Source of the DNA: Marinifilum sp. D737
GTDB taxonomy: Bacteria; Bacteroidota; Bacteroidia; Bacteroidales; Marinifilaceae
NCBI RefSeq assembly: GCF_026672275.1
Contig: NZ_JANQCD010000036.1
Location: 1 to 43,506 of the forward strand
Length of the DNA: 43,506 nt
Direction: 5' to 3'
Position numbers and translations under genes: made by a program. Shown one piece after another: positions 8,764 to 17,316 of the stretch. Numbering within the stretch: the stretch's first letter is position 1; each line of letters begins with the position of its first letter. Below the pieces are notes generated by a model. It was not told where the DNA came from and did no database searches. It saw only the letters and a program-made list of their open reading frames with translations.

Positions 8764-10896
8764 ATGAATAAATTATTACTACTGTTTCTTTTTATAGGAT
8801 TAAGCTTTTCGAATTTTAGCGAAGCTCAAAATAAAGTTGATAGCCTAAGTAAGCTTCTCTCCTTTACAAAGGATGACAAAGAAAAAGCCCACATCTACAG
8901 CCAGTTAGCTAAAGAATATTATTACAAAGATTTAAACCAGTTAATTTTTTATGCTCGCAAAGCAGATTCCTTGGCGGTAATTTATCAAATTGATTCAACA
9001 AGAATCAAGGCATTGAACCATTTGTGCTATGCTTATATAAATTCAGGAAAAAGAAAACAAGCTCTGGATTTTAATAATTTAGCATTAACAATAGCTAAAG
9101 AAAAAAAACTGGAAAAAGAGATTTACTATACAAGCTATTTTAAAGGATATTATTACTATTCGGGAGGTATTACTGACAGTTCATTAATTTATCTGGATAA
9201 AGCCTACAATGGAGCTTCCCTAATGCATGATCCATCTTTAAAGTTAAGATGTTTAAATATTATTGCTGCCAACTATCTCAACCAAGGAGATTATAATAAA
9301 GCGTTGGACAATTTTACAACGGCTTATCATATTGCCGATAGTCTTAAAAATGAAAAGCAAGTGCTTAATTTGTCCCTAAACATTGGGACAACGCTACTTT
9401 ACAATGAAGATTTAGAACAGGCAATTCAATATTTTCAAAAGGTACTTTCGCTTTCTGACCCGAATCAAATGAACATAGCGGTAGCCACTGCTTACAATAA
9501 TCTTGGAGCATGCTATAGTCGAATGGCAGATCATGAAAAAGCCATAAGCTGCTTCGAAAAAGCATTGCCTGCATTCATAAAAATTAATAATCGTTTTCAA
9601 ATTGCTCAAACATATGCAAACCTGGGGCAATCTAACTACCTTTTAAATAATGTAGAGGATGCAAATTATTACCTAAATGAAGCTGTTAAGATTAACCGGC
9701 AAAACAATTTATCCAACCAGCTTATTGTCAATTTAATTATTCTGGCCCGCTTACAAATTAATAAAAAGGAGTTTGCCAAGGCAAAAGAATCATTGCAAGA
9801 AGCCAACGAACTAAGCAAAACATATAATATCAATTACAATAAAAGTGATTTATTAAAAGCTTACAGTTATTATTATTCCAGCATAAATAAATTTGAAAAA
9901 GCCTTAGAGTATAAAAAACTTGAATTGATTCACAGAGACAGTGTTTTCAATGAAAGTAAACAAAAGCAAATAACTGAATTGGAAACCAAATTTAAAACTC
10001 AGCTGAAAGAAAAAGAGAATGATAATCTAAAAAAAGATCTTTCCTTACAGCAATTAAACGCTGCCAAACAAACACAAATTAGAAACTTTCTAATTGCGTT
10101 TGCCTTACTTGTAATGGTTTTAATAGGCATCCTTCTTAATAGAGCAAGAATTAAGAAAAGATCACATCAAATCATTGAACAACAAAAAAATGAGCTTGAG
10201 ATCGCCAATAAAACAAAGGACAAGCTATTTTCAATTATTGCACACGATTTAAGATCCCCATTTAATACGATTATTGGGTTTAGTGATTTTCTACATAGTG
10301 ATTACGATAGCTTAAATGATCAGGAAAGAAAATTACAGATATCAGATATTAAAAATTCTTCTCATAGCGCATATAATCTACTGGAAAATCTTTTAACCTG
10401 GGCCAGAATACAACAAGGAAGCATAAAGGTAGAACCTGAAATTTTACCATTAAACAAGCTAATCGAAGCATCTGTTAACAATTACATAAGCTCGGCAAAA
10501 TTGAAAGATATTGAATTGACTTATGAATACAACGATTTGATAAATGTTCATACAGATCAATATTCTATAGAATTGATACTAGGAAATCTTATTAGCAATG
10601 CCATAAAATTTACTCCTTTGGGAGGTTCCATAAGCATTTCAAGCGAAACACAAAATGATAATGCTGTTGTAAAAGTAAAAGATACAGGTATTGGTATTTC
10701 GGATAAAGCTGCCGAAAAAATCTTTAAAAAAGGTGAAACTTATACATCAACAGGAACCAATCAGGAAAAAGGATCAGGACTAGGTCTTGTTCTCTGCAAA
10801 GAATTTATAGAAATGAACGGAGGAGAAATATGGTTTTGTAATGAATCTCAGAAAGGTGCCTGCTTTGCATTTTCTCTCCCATTACATCAAAAATAG
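8764..10896 (+). CDS. TPR-domain sensor histidine kinase
   Basis: This is a 710-residue hybrid of a sensor and a kinase. Residues 1-22 are a Sec signal peptide ending near SEA. About 25-400 are tetratricopeptide-like helical repeats (AYNNLGACYSRMADHEKAI and similar). A coiled coil and one membrane segment (NFLIAFALLVMVLIGILL) follow. The HisKA box has the phospho-acceptor His494 in SIIAHDLRSPFNT, and the HATPase domain carries N box GNLISNAIKFTP, G1 DTGIGIS and G2 GSGLGLVLCKEF. The TPR region would face the periplasm. No response regulator lies next to it, so the partner is unknown. An ATG at 8752 is also possible; the one at 8764 gives the cleaner signal peptide. Confidence 0.9.
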   Translation: MNKLLLLFLFIGLSFSNFSEAQNKVDSLSKLLSFTKDDKEKAHIYSQLAKEYYYKDLNQLIFYARKADSLAVIYQIDSTRIKALNHLCYAYINSGKRKQALDFNNLALTIAKEKKLEKEIYYTSYFKGYYYYSGGITDSSLIYLDKAYNGASLMHDPSLKLRCLNIIAANYLNQGDYNKALDNFTTAYHIADSLKNEKQVLNLSLNIGTTLLYNEDLEQAIQYFQKVLSLSDPNQMNIAVATAYNNLGACYSRMADHEKAISCFEKALPAFIKINNRFQIAQTYANLGQSNYLLNNVEDANYYLNEAVKINRQNNLSNQLIVNLIILARLQINKKEFAKAKESLQEANELSKTYNINYNKSDLLKAYSYYYSSINKFEKALEYKKLELIHRDSVFNESKQKQITELETKFKTQLKEKENDNLKKDLSLQQLNAAKQTQIRNFLIAFALLVMVLIGILLNRARIKKRSHQIIEQQKNELEIANKTKDKLFSIIAHDLRSPFNTIIGFSDFLHSDYDSLNDQERKLQISDIKNSSHSAYNLLENLLTWARIQQGSIKVEPEILPLNKLIEASVNNYISSAKLKDIELTYEYNDLINVHTDQYSIELILGNLISNAIKFTPLGGSISISSETQNDNAVVKVKDTGIGISDKAAEKIFKKGETYTSTGTNQEKGSGLGLVLCKEFIEMNGGEIWFCNESQKGACFAFSLPLHQK

Positions 10897-10903
10897 ATAA
10901 ATA

Positions 10904-10937
10904 AAAAGCCACTAAACGAGATTTAATGGCTTTCCTT
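10904..10937. terminator. Shared terminator between convergent genes
   Basis: aaagccactaaa and tttaatggcttt form a 12-base stem with one mismatch around a 5-base loop, flanked by A-rich sequence on the left and T-rich on the right. It can terminate the kinase gene from the left and the DUF1971 gene from the right. Confidence 0.7.
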
Positions 10938-10948
10938 TTGCCTTTTGA

Positions 10949-11302
10949 TTATAGAAAATCTTGTCCAGGTCGTTTCTTTTCTTCCGGGTGCTTTACCTCA
11001 ATCACCTTATCAAGTATGGTGTAAAATTCTACTCTAAACTTAACGGGTCCGGTTAGCACAACATGATGATATCGCTCTGGAAAAATCACAATCGGATGTT
11101 CCGGATCGGCATCCAATGCAGGTCCTTCCTCATCTTCCCACACATACTGACAATGCCCTTCTTCTACAACCAATAAACCGATTTTTCCTTTGGGAGCCAA
11201 ATGAGATTTTAAAATAGCTGGCTTTACAGTTTCCTCTGTCATGCTAGGCGTACTGCCTACTTTGATTGCACCTTTTGGTAATTCTTCATTCTGGTAATTC
11301 AT
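10949..11302 (-). CDS. DUF1971 (YeaR/TehB-like) cupin-fold protein
   Basis: This is a 117-residue single-domain protein. The sequence runs in the order expected for the DUF1971 family. It opens with ELPKGAIKVGSTPSMTEETV, followed by a central strand-rich LLVVEEGHCQYVWEDEEG. It ends with IVIFPERYHHV and GPVKFRVEFY, where the paired His residues could bind a metal. The family includes E. coli YeaR (nitrate/NO induced) and the N-terminal part of some TehB tellurite-resistance proteins, but its biochemical role is unsettled. It is transcribed from the minus strand after the DUF885 gene, with a hairpin between them, so it probably has its own promoter. Confidence 0.75.
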   Translation of the reverse strand: MNYQNEELPKGAIKVGSTPSMTEETVKPAILKSHLAPKGKIGLLVVEEGHCQYVWEDEEGPALDADPEHPIVIFPERYHHVVLTGPVKFRVEFYTILDKVIEVKHPEEKKRPGQDFL

Positions 11303-11385
11303 AAGTCTTATCTAAATTAATTCTTAATAACATCAAAACTAATACTAAAAACCAAACGTTCAAATACCTACTTATAGGGAGTATC

Positions 11386-11424
11386 AAAAAAAACGCCATT
11401 GAACTTCTTTCAATGACGTCTTTT
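11386..11424 (-). terminator. Terminator of the DUF885 gene
   Basis: On the minus strand gacgtcattgaa, a short loop and ttcaatggcgtt form a stem followed by a run of seven T. It starts about 17 bases after the stop of the DUF885 lipoprotein gene and lies ahead of the DUF1971 gene. Confidence 0.75.
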
Positions 11425-11440
11425 AAATATTCTTTTACAT

Positions 11441-12739
11441 CTATTTCAAGTTTGTTGGCACCTGAGGCGTAGAAATCAGATGCGTAAAAATCTCCCAACG
11501 TTTGTCAGGATTGCTTTCAACACCTCCTCTTTTCTCTACGTATTCTTTCACCAAATCTTGTCCCCAATTGTAGTTGATAATATAGCTACGATAGGTTTCA
11601 GGAAACCTGAAAGTAGACTCATGCGCTCTTCTTAAAGCATATTTTTCCATCCATTTGCCTGTTTCTTCTTTCGACCATTTGCCATCCAAATAGTTTCTCA
11701 TGGCAGAAGTTCTGGCATAAGTCAACTCATGAGTTAATTCCTGAATTTGATAGTACAAATCAACTTTCTCAGTATCCAATCCTGCCAAAGGAAACAGAAC
11801 TTCTTTCTCGAATTTCATTCTCTCCTCGCGAGGAAAAACAACATTAATGCCATAATTAGCAGTTCCTTCGGCAATTAATGATTGAGGGCTAAACAAAGGA
11901 TACACCGAAAACTCAACCCAACCTCTTTTCTTCACCAAATTACTCTCTAACAGCGAATTGTATACATGATGTCCCGGATATCCTTCATGACTTGCCAAGT
12001 CAATGGCTCTATCGATAAGAATCGGAAAATCGATATTAACCTGGATCAAGCTAAAGTTGTTCCCTTTATACCAATTGTAACCAGCCCAGGCTTTATCGGT
12101 AACATATTCCAATTCAAAATTTTCATTTTCAGGTAGAGTAATATGCTGTTTTGTTCTCTTGCGCGATTCTTCAATTGCAGCTCTAAAGACAGCATCTACT
12201 TTGTCTTTGGGAATTACAAAATCTTTTTGAAATTTGGCCAAACGATCAATTAAACTTCCTTTTCCAGGCACAAGCTTTTCCAGCTCATTAATAATTTCTG
12301 CAAAATGCTCATCTTCAAAATCAGGAACTACAGCATCATATAATGCATCCGATTCTTCATTAAATGTAAATTTCTTACCGGATAACATCTCAATTCTGGC
12401 TTTTACCGCCACAAATTGTTTTAACAGATATAGCTTACGCAATTTCAACATTTCCTCTTTTTCAGAAACATCTATTGCCTTCACTTTTTCATTTAATTCA
12501 TCCATGCGTTTCAAGAGTTCAGCAGAAGGAATTTCATCCAATTTTCGTTGCTCCACTTCTGTCTTCCATTCTTTTGGCCCATAATAAGCATCAACATACA
12601 ATGGATCGTAAAGACCAATCTCCAAAACTGTTTTAGCGTAACTTTCTGCAACTTGATTCATGACCAAATTTTCATCTGGTTTTTGTGCACAAGCAGCAAT
12701 GATTCCGCCTAATATAACAAGTGATAATAGTTTCTTCAT
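11441..12739 (-). CDS. DUF885-type lipoprotein, putative metallopeptidase
   Basis: This is a 432-residue exported lipoprotein. The signal peptide ends in a lipobox with Cys17 (GGIIAAC). The motif HEGYPGHH (His251, Glu252, His257) followed by LIAEGTANYG is the signature of the DUF885 family, whose members are predicted zinc-dependent peptidases with a HExxxGH-type site and a downstream Glu. At 432 residues it is shorter than the commonest ~600-residue members. It would work at the envelope, perhaps on peptides. A -7-like box lies 45 bases upstream, and a terminator follows. The substrate cannot be inferred. Confidence 0.8.
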   Translation of the reverse strand: MKKLLSLVILGGIIAACAQKPDENLVMNQVAESYAKTVLEIGLYDPLYVDAYYGPKEWKTEVEQRKLDEIPSAELLKRMDELNEKVKAIDVSEKEEMLKLRKLYLLKQFVAVKARIEMLSGKKFTFNEESDALYDAVVPDFEDEHFAEIINELEKLVPGKGSLIDRLAKFQKDFVIPKDKVDAVFRAAIEESRKRTKQHITLPENENFELEYVTDKAWAGYNWYKGNNFSLIQVNIDFPILIDRAIDLASHEGYPGHHVYNSLLESNLVKKRGWVEFSVYPLFSPQSLIAEGTANYGINVVFPREERMKFEKEVLFPLAGLDTEKVDLYYQIQELTHELTYARTSAMRNYLDGKWSKEETGKWMEKYALRRAHESTFRFPETYRSYIINYNWGQDLVKEYVEKRGGVESNPDKRWEIFTHLISTPQVPTNLK

Positions 12740-13039
12740 CTGTGAATTTTAAAGGTTATGATAGTGTTTATTTTAAGTATGAACCAAAATTAATAAAGCA
12801 TTTGAAATATAAATAATATCCGAGTCACAGTTTTTTCTACTATTTTAGATCCTCTTATATCACTTATTAAAGATCGGGAGTTTGCTTAAAACTCTCACAC
12901 AGTTTAGATATAATGCCGATATATAATTTGTTAGCCATGGTAAAAACATCAAACAAGTTAAATAGAGTAAATTATTTTGAAATGCATTTTTGCAGATAGG
13001 CTTACAAATTAACAATCGGTATTAAAAAATAAATACAAT
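12740..13039. promoter_or_regulatory. Divergent intergenic region with a minus-strand -7 box
   Basis: On the plus strand CAAAATTA at 12785-12792 reads TAATTTTG on the minus strand, matching the Bacteroidota TAnnTTTG -7 box, 45 bases before the DUF885 lipoprotein ATG. The rest is AT-rich and must hold the promoter for the plus-strand gene at 13040; none was recognised. No further gene is seen. Confidence 0.35.
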
Positions 13040-13471
13040 ATGGACGCTATATTATTAAAGGATTCACTTACTACAAATGATATTCATGATTTAATTCTGA
13101 AAGGAGTTAATGACATGGATATCAATCAAGATAAACGAAACGAGATTGAAATTGAATCGAACCAACTTGCAACAGCTTTTGTTGGAGCAATTAACTATCA
13201 TACCGAAAATGGAAAAAATAACGATTCAAGTTATGCATTTCAAATCGCGGTTAAATTCAACAATTTTACGGAAGAGTTTCGAAGAATATTTATAGCAAAT
13301 TATCAGAAAGACATTTTGGTTGGTTTTGGGATTAGTGCAATTTGGATGGGAATATTAAATGGCCTGGATGCTGAAAGTGGTATTATGCCAAATCATCCTT
13401 TTAAACGTGAAATTGCAAACTGTTTGGTAAGTATTGCAGAAATACTAGACGAGAACAAAACAAAATCTTAA
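13040..13471 (+). CDS. Hypothetical protein, 143 residues
   Basis: The family is not recognised. The protein is soluble in appearance: no signal peptide, an acidic first half (MDINQDKRNEIEIESNQ) and a more hydrophobic patch GFGISAIWMGILNG near residue 100, probably a buried helix. It has a clean ATG, normal codon use and a full-length frame. It stands 12 bases before the YeeZ-like gene, so the two are probably cotranscribed. No catalytic motif could be identified. It is most likely a real gene because of its length and tight spacing. Confidence 0.6.
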   Translation: MDAILLKDSLTTNDIHDLILKGVNDMDINQDKRNEIEIESNQLATAFVGAINYHTENGKNNDSSYAFQIAVKFNNFTEEFRRIFIANYQKDILVGFGISAIWMGILNGLDAESGIMPNHPFKREIANCLVSIAEILDENKTKS

Positions 13472-13483
13472 TCCCATTGTAAT

Positions 13484-14314
13484 ATGACAGACAGTTCGAA
13501 TTTGAAGCGCATCTCCATACTTGGTTGTGGATGGCTAGGATTGCCTTTAGCCAAGAAACTGCTTTCGCAAGGCTTTGATGTAAAAGGATCGATAATGCAA
13601 AAAGAAAATTTGCATGAATTGAAAGAAGCAGGAATAAAAGCCTACCAGGTGGTATTTAATCCACATTTAGAGGAATGTAGCGATGATGACTTTTTTGATA
13701 CTGACATTATTATATGCAGTATTCCTCCTAAACGACGAGATGATATCGAAAGCTTTTATCCAAAGCAAATAGAATCTCTTAAACAGCAAGTACAAAAGCA
13801 TGGTGTAAAAAAAGTACTATTCATTAGTAGTACTTCTGTTTATCCGAACACGCTTGGCAATGTTAGCGAAGAGCTTCAGTTAAGTCCTGAAAAAGCCAGT
13901 GGCAAAGCTTTAGTAAAGGCGGAAGAATTACTGACTCAATCAGTTGAGTTCGAAACTACCATCATACGTTTTGGTGGTTTAATTGGCTATGATCGCCATC
14001 CCGGAAGGTTTTTATCGAATAAGAAGAAATTAAAAAATGGTTTGGTTCCCGTAAACCTAATTCACCAGGATGATTGTATAAAAATCATATCAGAAATAAT
14101 CAAACAAAATGCATGGGGAGACATTTATAATGCTTGTTGCCCTGAGCACCCCACTCGAAAAGACTTTTACCAAAAAGCAGCTCGTGCAGCCAATCTTCCA
14201 GAACCTGAATTTCTGGAAGATGAACAATTGGCATACAAATGGGTTGATTCATCCAAATTAATCAAGAAATTGAATTATAAATTTATTTATACAAGTCCTC
14301 TTGATACAATTTAA
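13484..14314 (+). CDS. YeeZ-like NAD(P)-binding SDR-family protein
   Basis: This 276-residue protein has a Rossmann-type nucleotide-binding start, ISILGCGWLGLPLAKKLLSQGF (GxGWLG as in E. coli YeeZ). It continues with FISSTSVYPN, comparable to the extended-SDR S/TxxxY region, and NLIHQDDCIKIISEII. It resembles atypical extended short-chain dehydrogenases or epimerases that lack a fully canonical YxxxK site; the substrate is unknown. It follows the hypothetical gene by 12 bases and precedes cobA by 89 bases with a hairpin in the gap. A role in sugar-nucleotide or cofactor metabolism is possible, but not shown. Confidence 0.75.
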   Translation: MTDSSNLKRISILGCGWLGLPLAKKLLSQGFDVKGSIMQKENLHELKEAGIKAYQVVFNPHLEECSDDDFFDTDIIICSIPPKRRDDIESFYPKQIESLKQQVQKHGVKKVLFISSTSVYPNTLGNVSEELQLSPEKASGKALVKAEELLTQSVEFETTIIRFGGLIGYDRHPGRFLSNKKKLKNGLVPVNLIHQDDCIKIISEIIKQNAWGDIYNACCPEHPTRKDFYQKAARAANLPEPEFLEDEQLAYKWVDSSKLIKKLNYKFIYTSPLDTI

Positions 14315-14343
14315 ACTGAATTTACTTGAGGTTCTTTAAGAAT

Positions 14344-14382
14344 ATTCTACTTTTGTGATCCTATAAATTACAGAAGTAGAAT
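14344..14382. repeat. Inverted repeat upstream of cobA
   Basis: attctacttttgt (14344-14356) and acagaagtagaat (14370-14382) are complementary at 12 of 13 positions around a 13-base loop. The element sits between the SDR gene and cobA, 21 bases before the cobA ATG. It has no T-run, so an operator or mRNA structure is as likely as a terminator. Confidence 0.6.
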
Positions 14383-14403
14383 TGATCATATAAGAGAACT
14401 GAA

Positions 14404-15183
14404 ATGCAACATAGATTGTACATTGTAGGGGCAGGGCCAGGAGATCCGGATTTATTGACGGTAAAAGCACACAGGGTTTTAATGCAGGCAGACGTGGTGT
14501 TATACGATGCTTTACTTGGAAAACAGATTCTTGAAATGCTTCCTGAGAGTTGTGAAAAAGTTTATGTTGGAAAAACTTACAAAGATCAGCAGGACCAAAT
14601 AAAGCGCATGTGTAAAATCAATGCTTTAATGAAAAATGGTGTTGAAGAAGGCAAACGTGTTGTTCGTTTAAAAACTGGTGATCCACTAATATTTGGCCGG
14701 GGAATTGAGGAAGTACGCTTCCTTCGAAATGAGAAGATTGACTATGAACTCGTTCCTGGCATTACTGCTGGTATTGCTGCGGCAAACCATTGTCAAATAC
14801 CAATTACCGAGCGTTCGATAAATCGTACCTTGCTATTTTGTACCGGTACCACTTTAGATGGTGACATGAAACAGTTCGATGCAGTTTCAAGCATGATTCA
14901 ATTGGGAACTCCTGTAATGATATACATGGGATTGAACAACCTTGGCAGTATCATCGATAAACTAATTGGCAATGGCGTGAAAGCAGAAACTTCCATTTGT
15001 GCCATCTCCAAGGTATCCTACCCAGACGAAAAGATGCTGTTTGGAAACTTAAGCAATTTCATGAGTAAACTAGAGCAAAATCCTCTTGAAATGCCAACCA
15101 TTATGCTTATTGGCGAAAATATAATGCCTATGCTCGAAGAGGCGGATGAATTGCTAAATCAATGTTCTGATTGTAATTCATAA
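14404..15183 (+). CDS. cobA: Uroporphyrinogen-III C-methyltransferase
   Basis: This 259-residue SAM-dependent methyltransferase adds two methyl groups to uroporphyrinogen III to give precorrin-2, the branch point to siroheme and cobalamin. Visible motifs are VGAGPGDPDLLTVKA at residues 8-22, the VVRLKTGDPLIFGRG block, VPGITAGIAAA and the PTIMLIGENI C-terminal motif. It is the single-domain form without the CysG dehydrogenase/ferrochelatase half. No siroheme or cobalamin partner gene lies nearby. A role in siroheme for sulfite or nitrite reduction would fit the sulfur genes in the window, but that is only inference. Confidence 0.93.
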   Translation: MQHRLYIVGAGPGDPDLLTVKAHRVLMQADVVLYDALLGKQILEMLPESCEKVYVGKTYKDQQDQIKRMCKINALMKNGVEEGKRVVRLKTGDPLIFGRGIEEVRFLRNEKIDYELVPGITAGIAAANHCQIPITERSINRTLLFCTGTTLDGDMKQFDAVSSMIQLGTPVMIYMGLNNLGSIIDKLIGNGVKAETSICAISKVSYPDEKMLFGNLSNFMSKLEQNPLEMPTIMLIGENIMPMLEEADELLNQCSDCNS

Positions 15184-15193
15184 TTCAATAAAA

Positions 15194-15218
15194 TGACTCA
15201 GGTGAACGACCTGAGTCA
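15194..15218 (-). terminator. Hairpin between cobA and the Gate-domain gene
   Basis: tgactcaggt and acctgagtca are perfect 10-base complements around a 5-base loop. On the plus strand no T-run follows; on the minus strand the next bases are ttttattgaatt, so it looks more like a terminator for the minus-strand membrane gene, although it could serve both. Confidence 0.55.
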
Positions 15219-15226
15219 GAAATCGA

Positions 15227-15269
15227 ATCATATCATTTAATTCTTAACTTGTTTATTAAATGATATGAT
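15227..15269. repeat. 15-base perfect inverted repeat overlapping a stop codon
   Basis: atcatatcatttaat (15227-15241) and attaaatgatatgat (15255-15269) are perfect complements around a 13-base loop. The stop codon of the minus-strand membrane protein (15256-15258) lies inside the right arm, so the last codons would be in the stem. It is only 8 bases from the preceding hairpin, giving two stacked stem-loops between the convergent genes. Confidence 0.7.
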
Positions 15270-16305
15270 AATACATCAACAGCAATATTGTGCCTAATAA
15301 TAATATATTGCTCAACAATCTACTTCCCTGATTTAGCAATACAATTACAAGTGCCTCTTTTGCAGGAAAAACACTCATTGCTGAAGGCAAACTTCTTCGT
15401 AAACTTCTTATGGGAAGTGAAATGATATTGCCCATCAACAAAGCTACCAATACATGAGAAGCCTGCAAGCTTCCGGTTTTTAAAAAGCCTGCCGCTACTG
15501 TAGCTGCACTTAAAATACCACCCAACATAGAGCTTGCCACTGCAAGTGATTCCGGAGGAAAGTACTCTCTTAAACTTGATGTTTTAAACAAACTATCCGA
15601 TAAATCGAAAAAACCAATTTCATTTAAAAATGAAAAGAACAAAAACATAGGAATGGCTATCAGGAACATTCTTTTTACCACCAGGTAAGTTTTTTTGCGA
15701 GCCTTTTCAATGCTCACTCTCCAGCTATCAGCACTTCTCTCCTCTTTTTCCACTAAAATATCATTCTGAATATCATGAATCGCCTTACTATATCTCGACA
15801 CCAACAGGGCAATAAAAACTACGAGAAAGCCTAATCCGAAAAGTAATCCAAAATAAGTGGCTCCCACCACTCCCACTGCTGCAATGGTAGGGTACATAAT
15901 TCGAAGGCTATGATACAAATAACTCATAAAGGAAGTACACATGGCACTTACACGAAGCTGTTTGCGACTCATCTGGTTGCTTTCATAGGCAGATGTAAGC
16001 ATACTGTTTGCAGTAAGCAAAGAGAAAAATGAACCAAATATGGCGGTAGCGGAAATATTTGGCAGTTTTGCCCATCGGGTAATCGGACTGGTAAATCGCT
16101 TCATCAAATGTGACCAGTTTCTCTCCTCGATAAGATTACCGATAAAACTGGCAATGCTTGTGGTAATGATGATTTGTAAGGCCAATTTTAAATTGAATTC
16201 TAACCAATTTAAGGATGGAAGGTTAAAGCCTATGCCCAAAACAATTAGCACCATAACAAAGTACCATATCCAACTTAACAGCTTATTTTTCTTCTTTCTT
16301 GCCAA
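15256..16305 (-). CDS. Gate-domain (nucleoside recognition-like) membrane protein
   Basis: This 349-residue multi-pass membrane protein has about eight hydrophobic segments. The repeats with short polar breaks, such as SATAIFGSFFSLLTANSMLTSA and VGVVGATYFGLLFGLG, recall the Gate domain of nucleoside transporters and SpmA/SpmB-type proteins. The call rests on this general resemblance. The start appears to be TTG at 16305: no ATG precedes it in frame, it follows an AGG-containing stretch, and the lysine-rich MARKKKNK then leads straight into the first membrane helix. An internal ATG at residue 18 would cut that helix. The substrate cannot be told. Confidence 0.55.
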   Translation of the reverse strand: MARKKKNKLLSWIWYFVMVLIVLGIGFNLPSLNWLEFNLKLALQIIITTSIASFIGNLIEERNWSHLMKRFTSPITRWAKLPNISATAIFGSFFSLLTANSMLTSAYESNQMSRKQLRVSAMCTSFMSYLYHSLRIMYPTIAAVGVVGATYFGLLFGLGFLVVFIALLVSRYSKAIHDIQNDILVEKEERSADSWRVSIEKARKKTYLVVKRMFLIAIPMFLFFSFLNEIGFFDLSDSLFKTSSLREYFPPESLAVASSMLGGILSAATVAAGFLKTGSLQASHVLVALLMGNIISLPIRSLRRSLPSAMSVFPAKEALVIVLLNQGSRLLSNILLLGTILLLMYYHII

Positions 16306-16541
16306 AGTTTTATTCCTTTTAACTACCCTTTCGGTATTATTTTTTGCGCAAAGTAAAACATTATTATAAACAATTCAATGCAAGTTCCATCTTCCTTACA
16401 CTTTTTTGAATGAAAATTCTATCCGATAAATCAGGCACTCTATAATGTCAGAGTCTCTCCCTCGTGCAAGGGAAAGAGTTGGACTCAAACATTAAAATTG
16501 TTTGGGAGTAAAGCTTAAAAAAGATACAATTACCACAATAA
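16306..16541. other. Intergenic stretch with an imperfect hairpin
   Basis: This stretch lies between the Gate-domain gene start and the iorB terminator. At 16451-16485 gagtctctccct and gggaaagagttggactc form an imperfect stem around cgtgcaa, of unknown role. Nothing else is recognised. Confidence 0.4.
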
Positions 16542-16577
16542 AGAATCCCCGAAAGGAAAATTCCTGACGGGGATTCT
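16542..16577 (-). terminator. Terminator of iorB
   Basis: agaatccccg and cggggattct are perfect 10-base complements. On the minus strand the stem is followed by ttta and an AT-rich tail. It lies 33 bases after the iorB stop and should end the iorAB transcript. Confidence 0.75.
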
Positions 16578-16609
16578 GAGTTATAAATAGTCTAGGTTAG
16601 GTACTAAGA

Positions 16610-17194
16610 TTACTTATTTTCTTCAGCAAACTTACGTCCTGCATGAAGTGCTTTAATATTCATTTCGATTACTTCCTCTCCTTTTCTTTCGAAAATCTTA
16701 CGGATACCTTCTTCAAGATACTCGAAAGGAACATCGATAAATGGTGAAGCAGCACCCAACATTACGAAGTTGAAAGCACGTTTAGAACCAGTTGTTTCCT
16801 CAGCAATTTGATCAGCATCGATCAAAACGTAGTTTGGAAGATCTTTAATGGTCTTCTCCAACTCTTCCATTTCAGGGTAATCAGGAATGTTTACGAATGG
16901 AGTTGAGTTGGTTACTACGTATCCACCTTGCTTTAAGTAAGGAAGGTAACGAAGTGCTTCCATTGGCTCTACTGATAAAATGATATCAGCACCACCACGA
17001 GGAATCAAATCTGAATAAATCGGCTTGTCAGAAATTCTCATGAATGACTGAACATCACCACCACGCTGACTCATACCATGAGTTTCAGCTTGCTTCATAT
17101 ATAAATCATTGTCTAGAGCAGCAGATCCTAAAGCAGCAGCAATGGATAAAATCCCTTGACCACCAACACCTGCTATGACCATATCTGTTTTCAT
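16610..17194 (-). CDS. iorB: Indolepyruvate oxidoreductase beta subunit IorB
   Basis: This 194-residue gamma-type domain subunit carries VIAGVGGQGILSIAAALG near the N-terminus, HGMSQRGGDVQSFMRI and SVEPMEALRYLPYL, all typical of IorB. It partners with IorA to convert aryl pyruvates from aromatic amino-acid transamination into aryl-acetyl-CoA with reduction of ferredoxin, or the reverse reaction. An in-frame ATG exists at 17221, but the start at 17194 gives the family's MKTDMVIAGVGGQG N-terminus. It lies 122 bases after iorA on the same strand, and the pair is probably cotranscribed. Confidence 0.93.
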   Translation of the reverse strand: MKTDMVIAGVGGQGILSIAAALGSAALDNDLYMKQAETHGMSQRGGDVQSFMRISDKPIYSDLIPRGGADIILSVEPMEALRYLPYLKQGGYVVTNSTPFVNIPDYPEMEELEKTIKDLPNYVLIDADQIAEETTGSKRAFNFVMLGAASPFIDVPFEYLEEGIRKIFERKGEEVIEMNIKALHAGRKFAEENK

Positions 17195-17316
17195 CGTCTT
17201 TTGTTTTTGTATCAAGTGCAAAGTAGCTTTCAGCGTTCAGCCATCAGCTGTCAGCTTTTTTACTTCGCAATTGATCATTCGTAATTACTAATTATTAATT
17301 GATAATTATTAATTGT

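Noticed and set aside
11286-11498. 70-codon minus-strand frame
   Set aside because: It overlaps the end of the DUF885 gene and the start of the DUF1971 gene in another frame and contains a terminator; a shadow frame.
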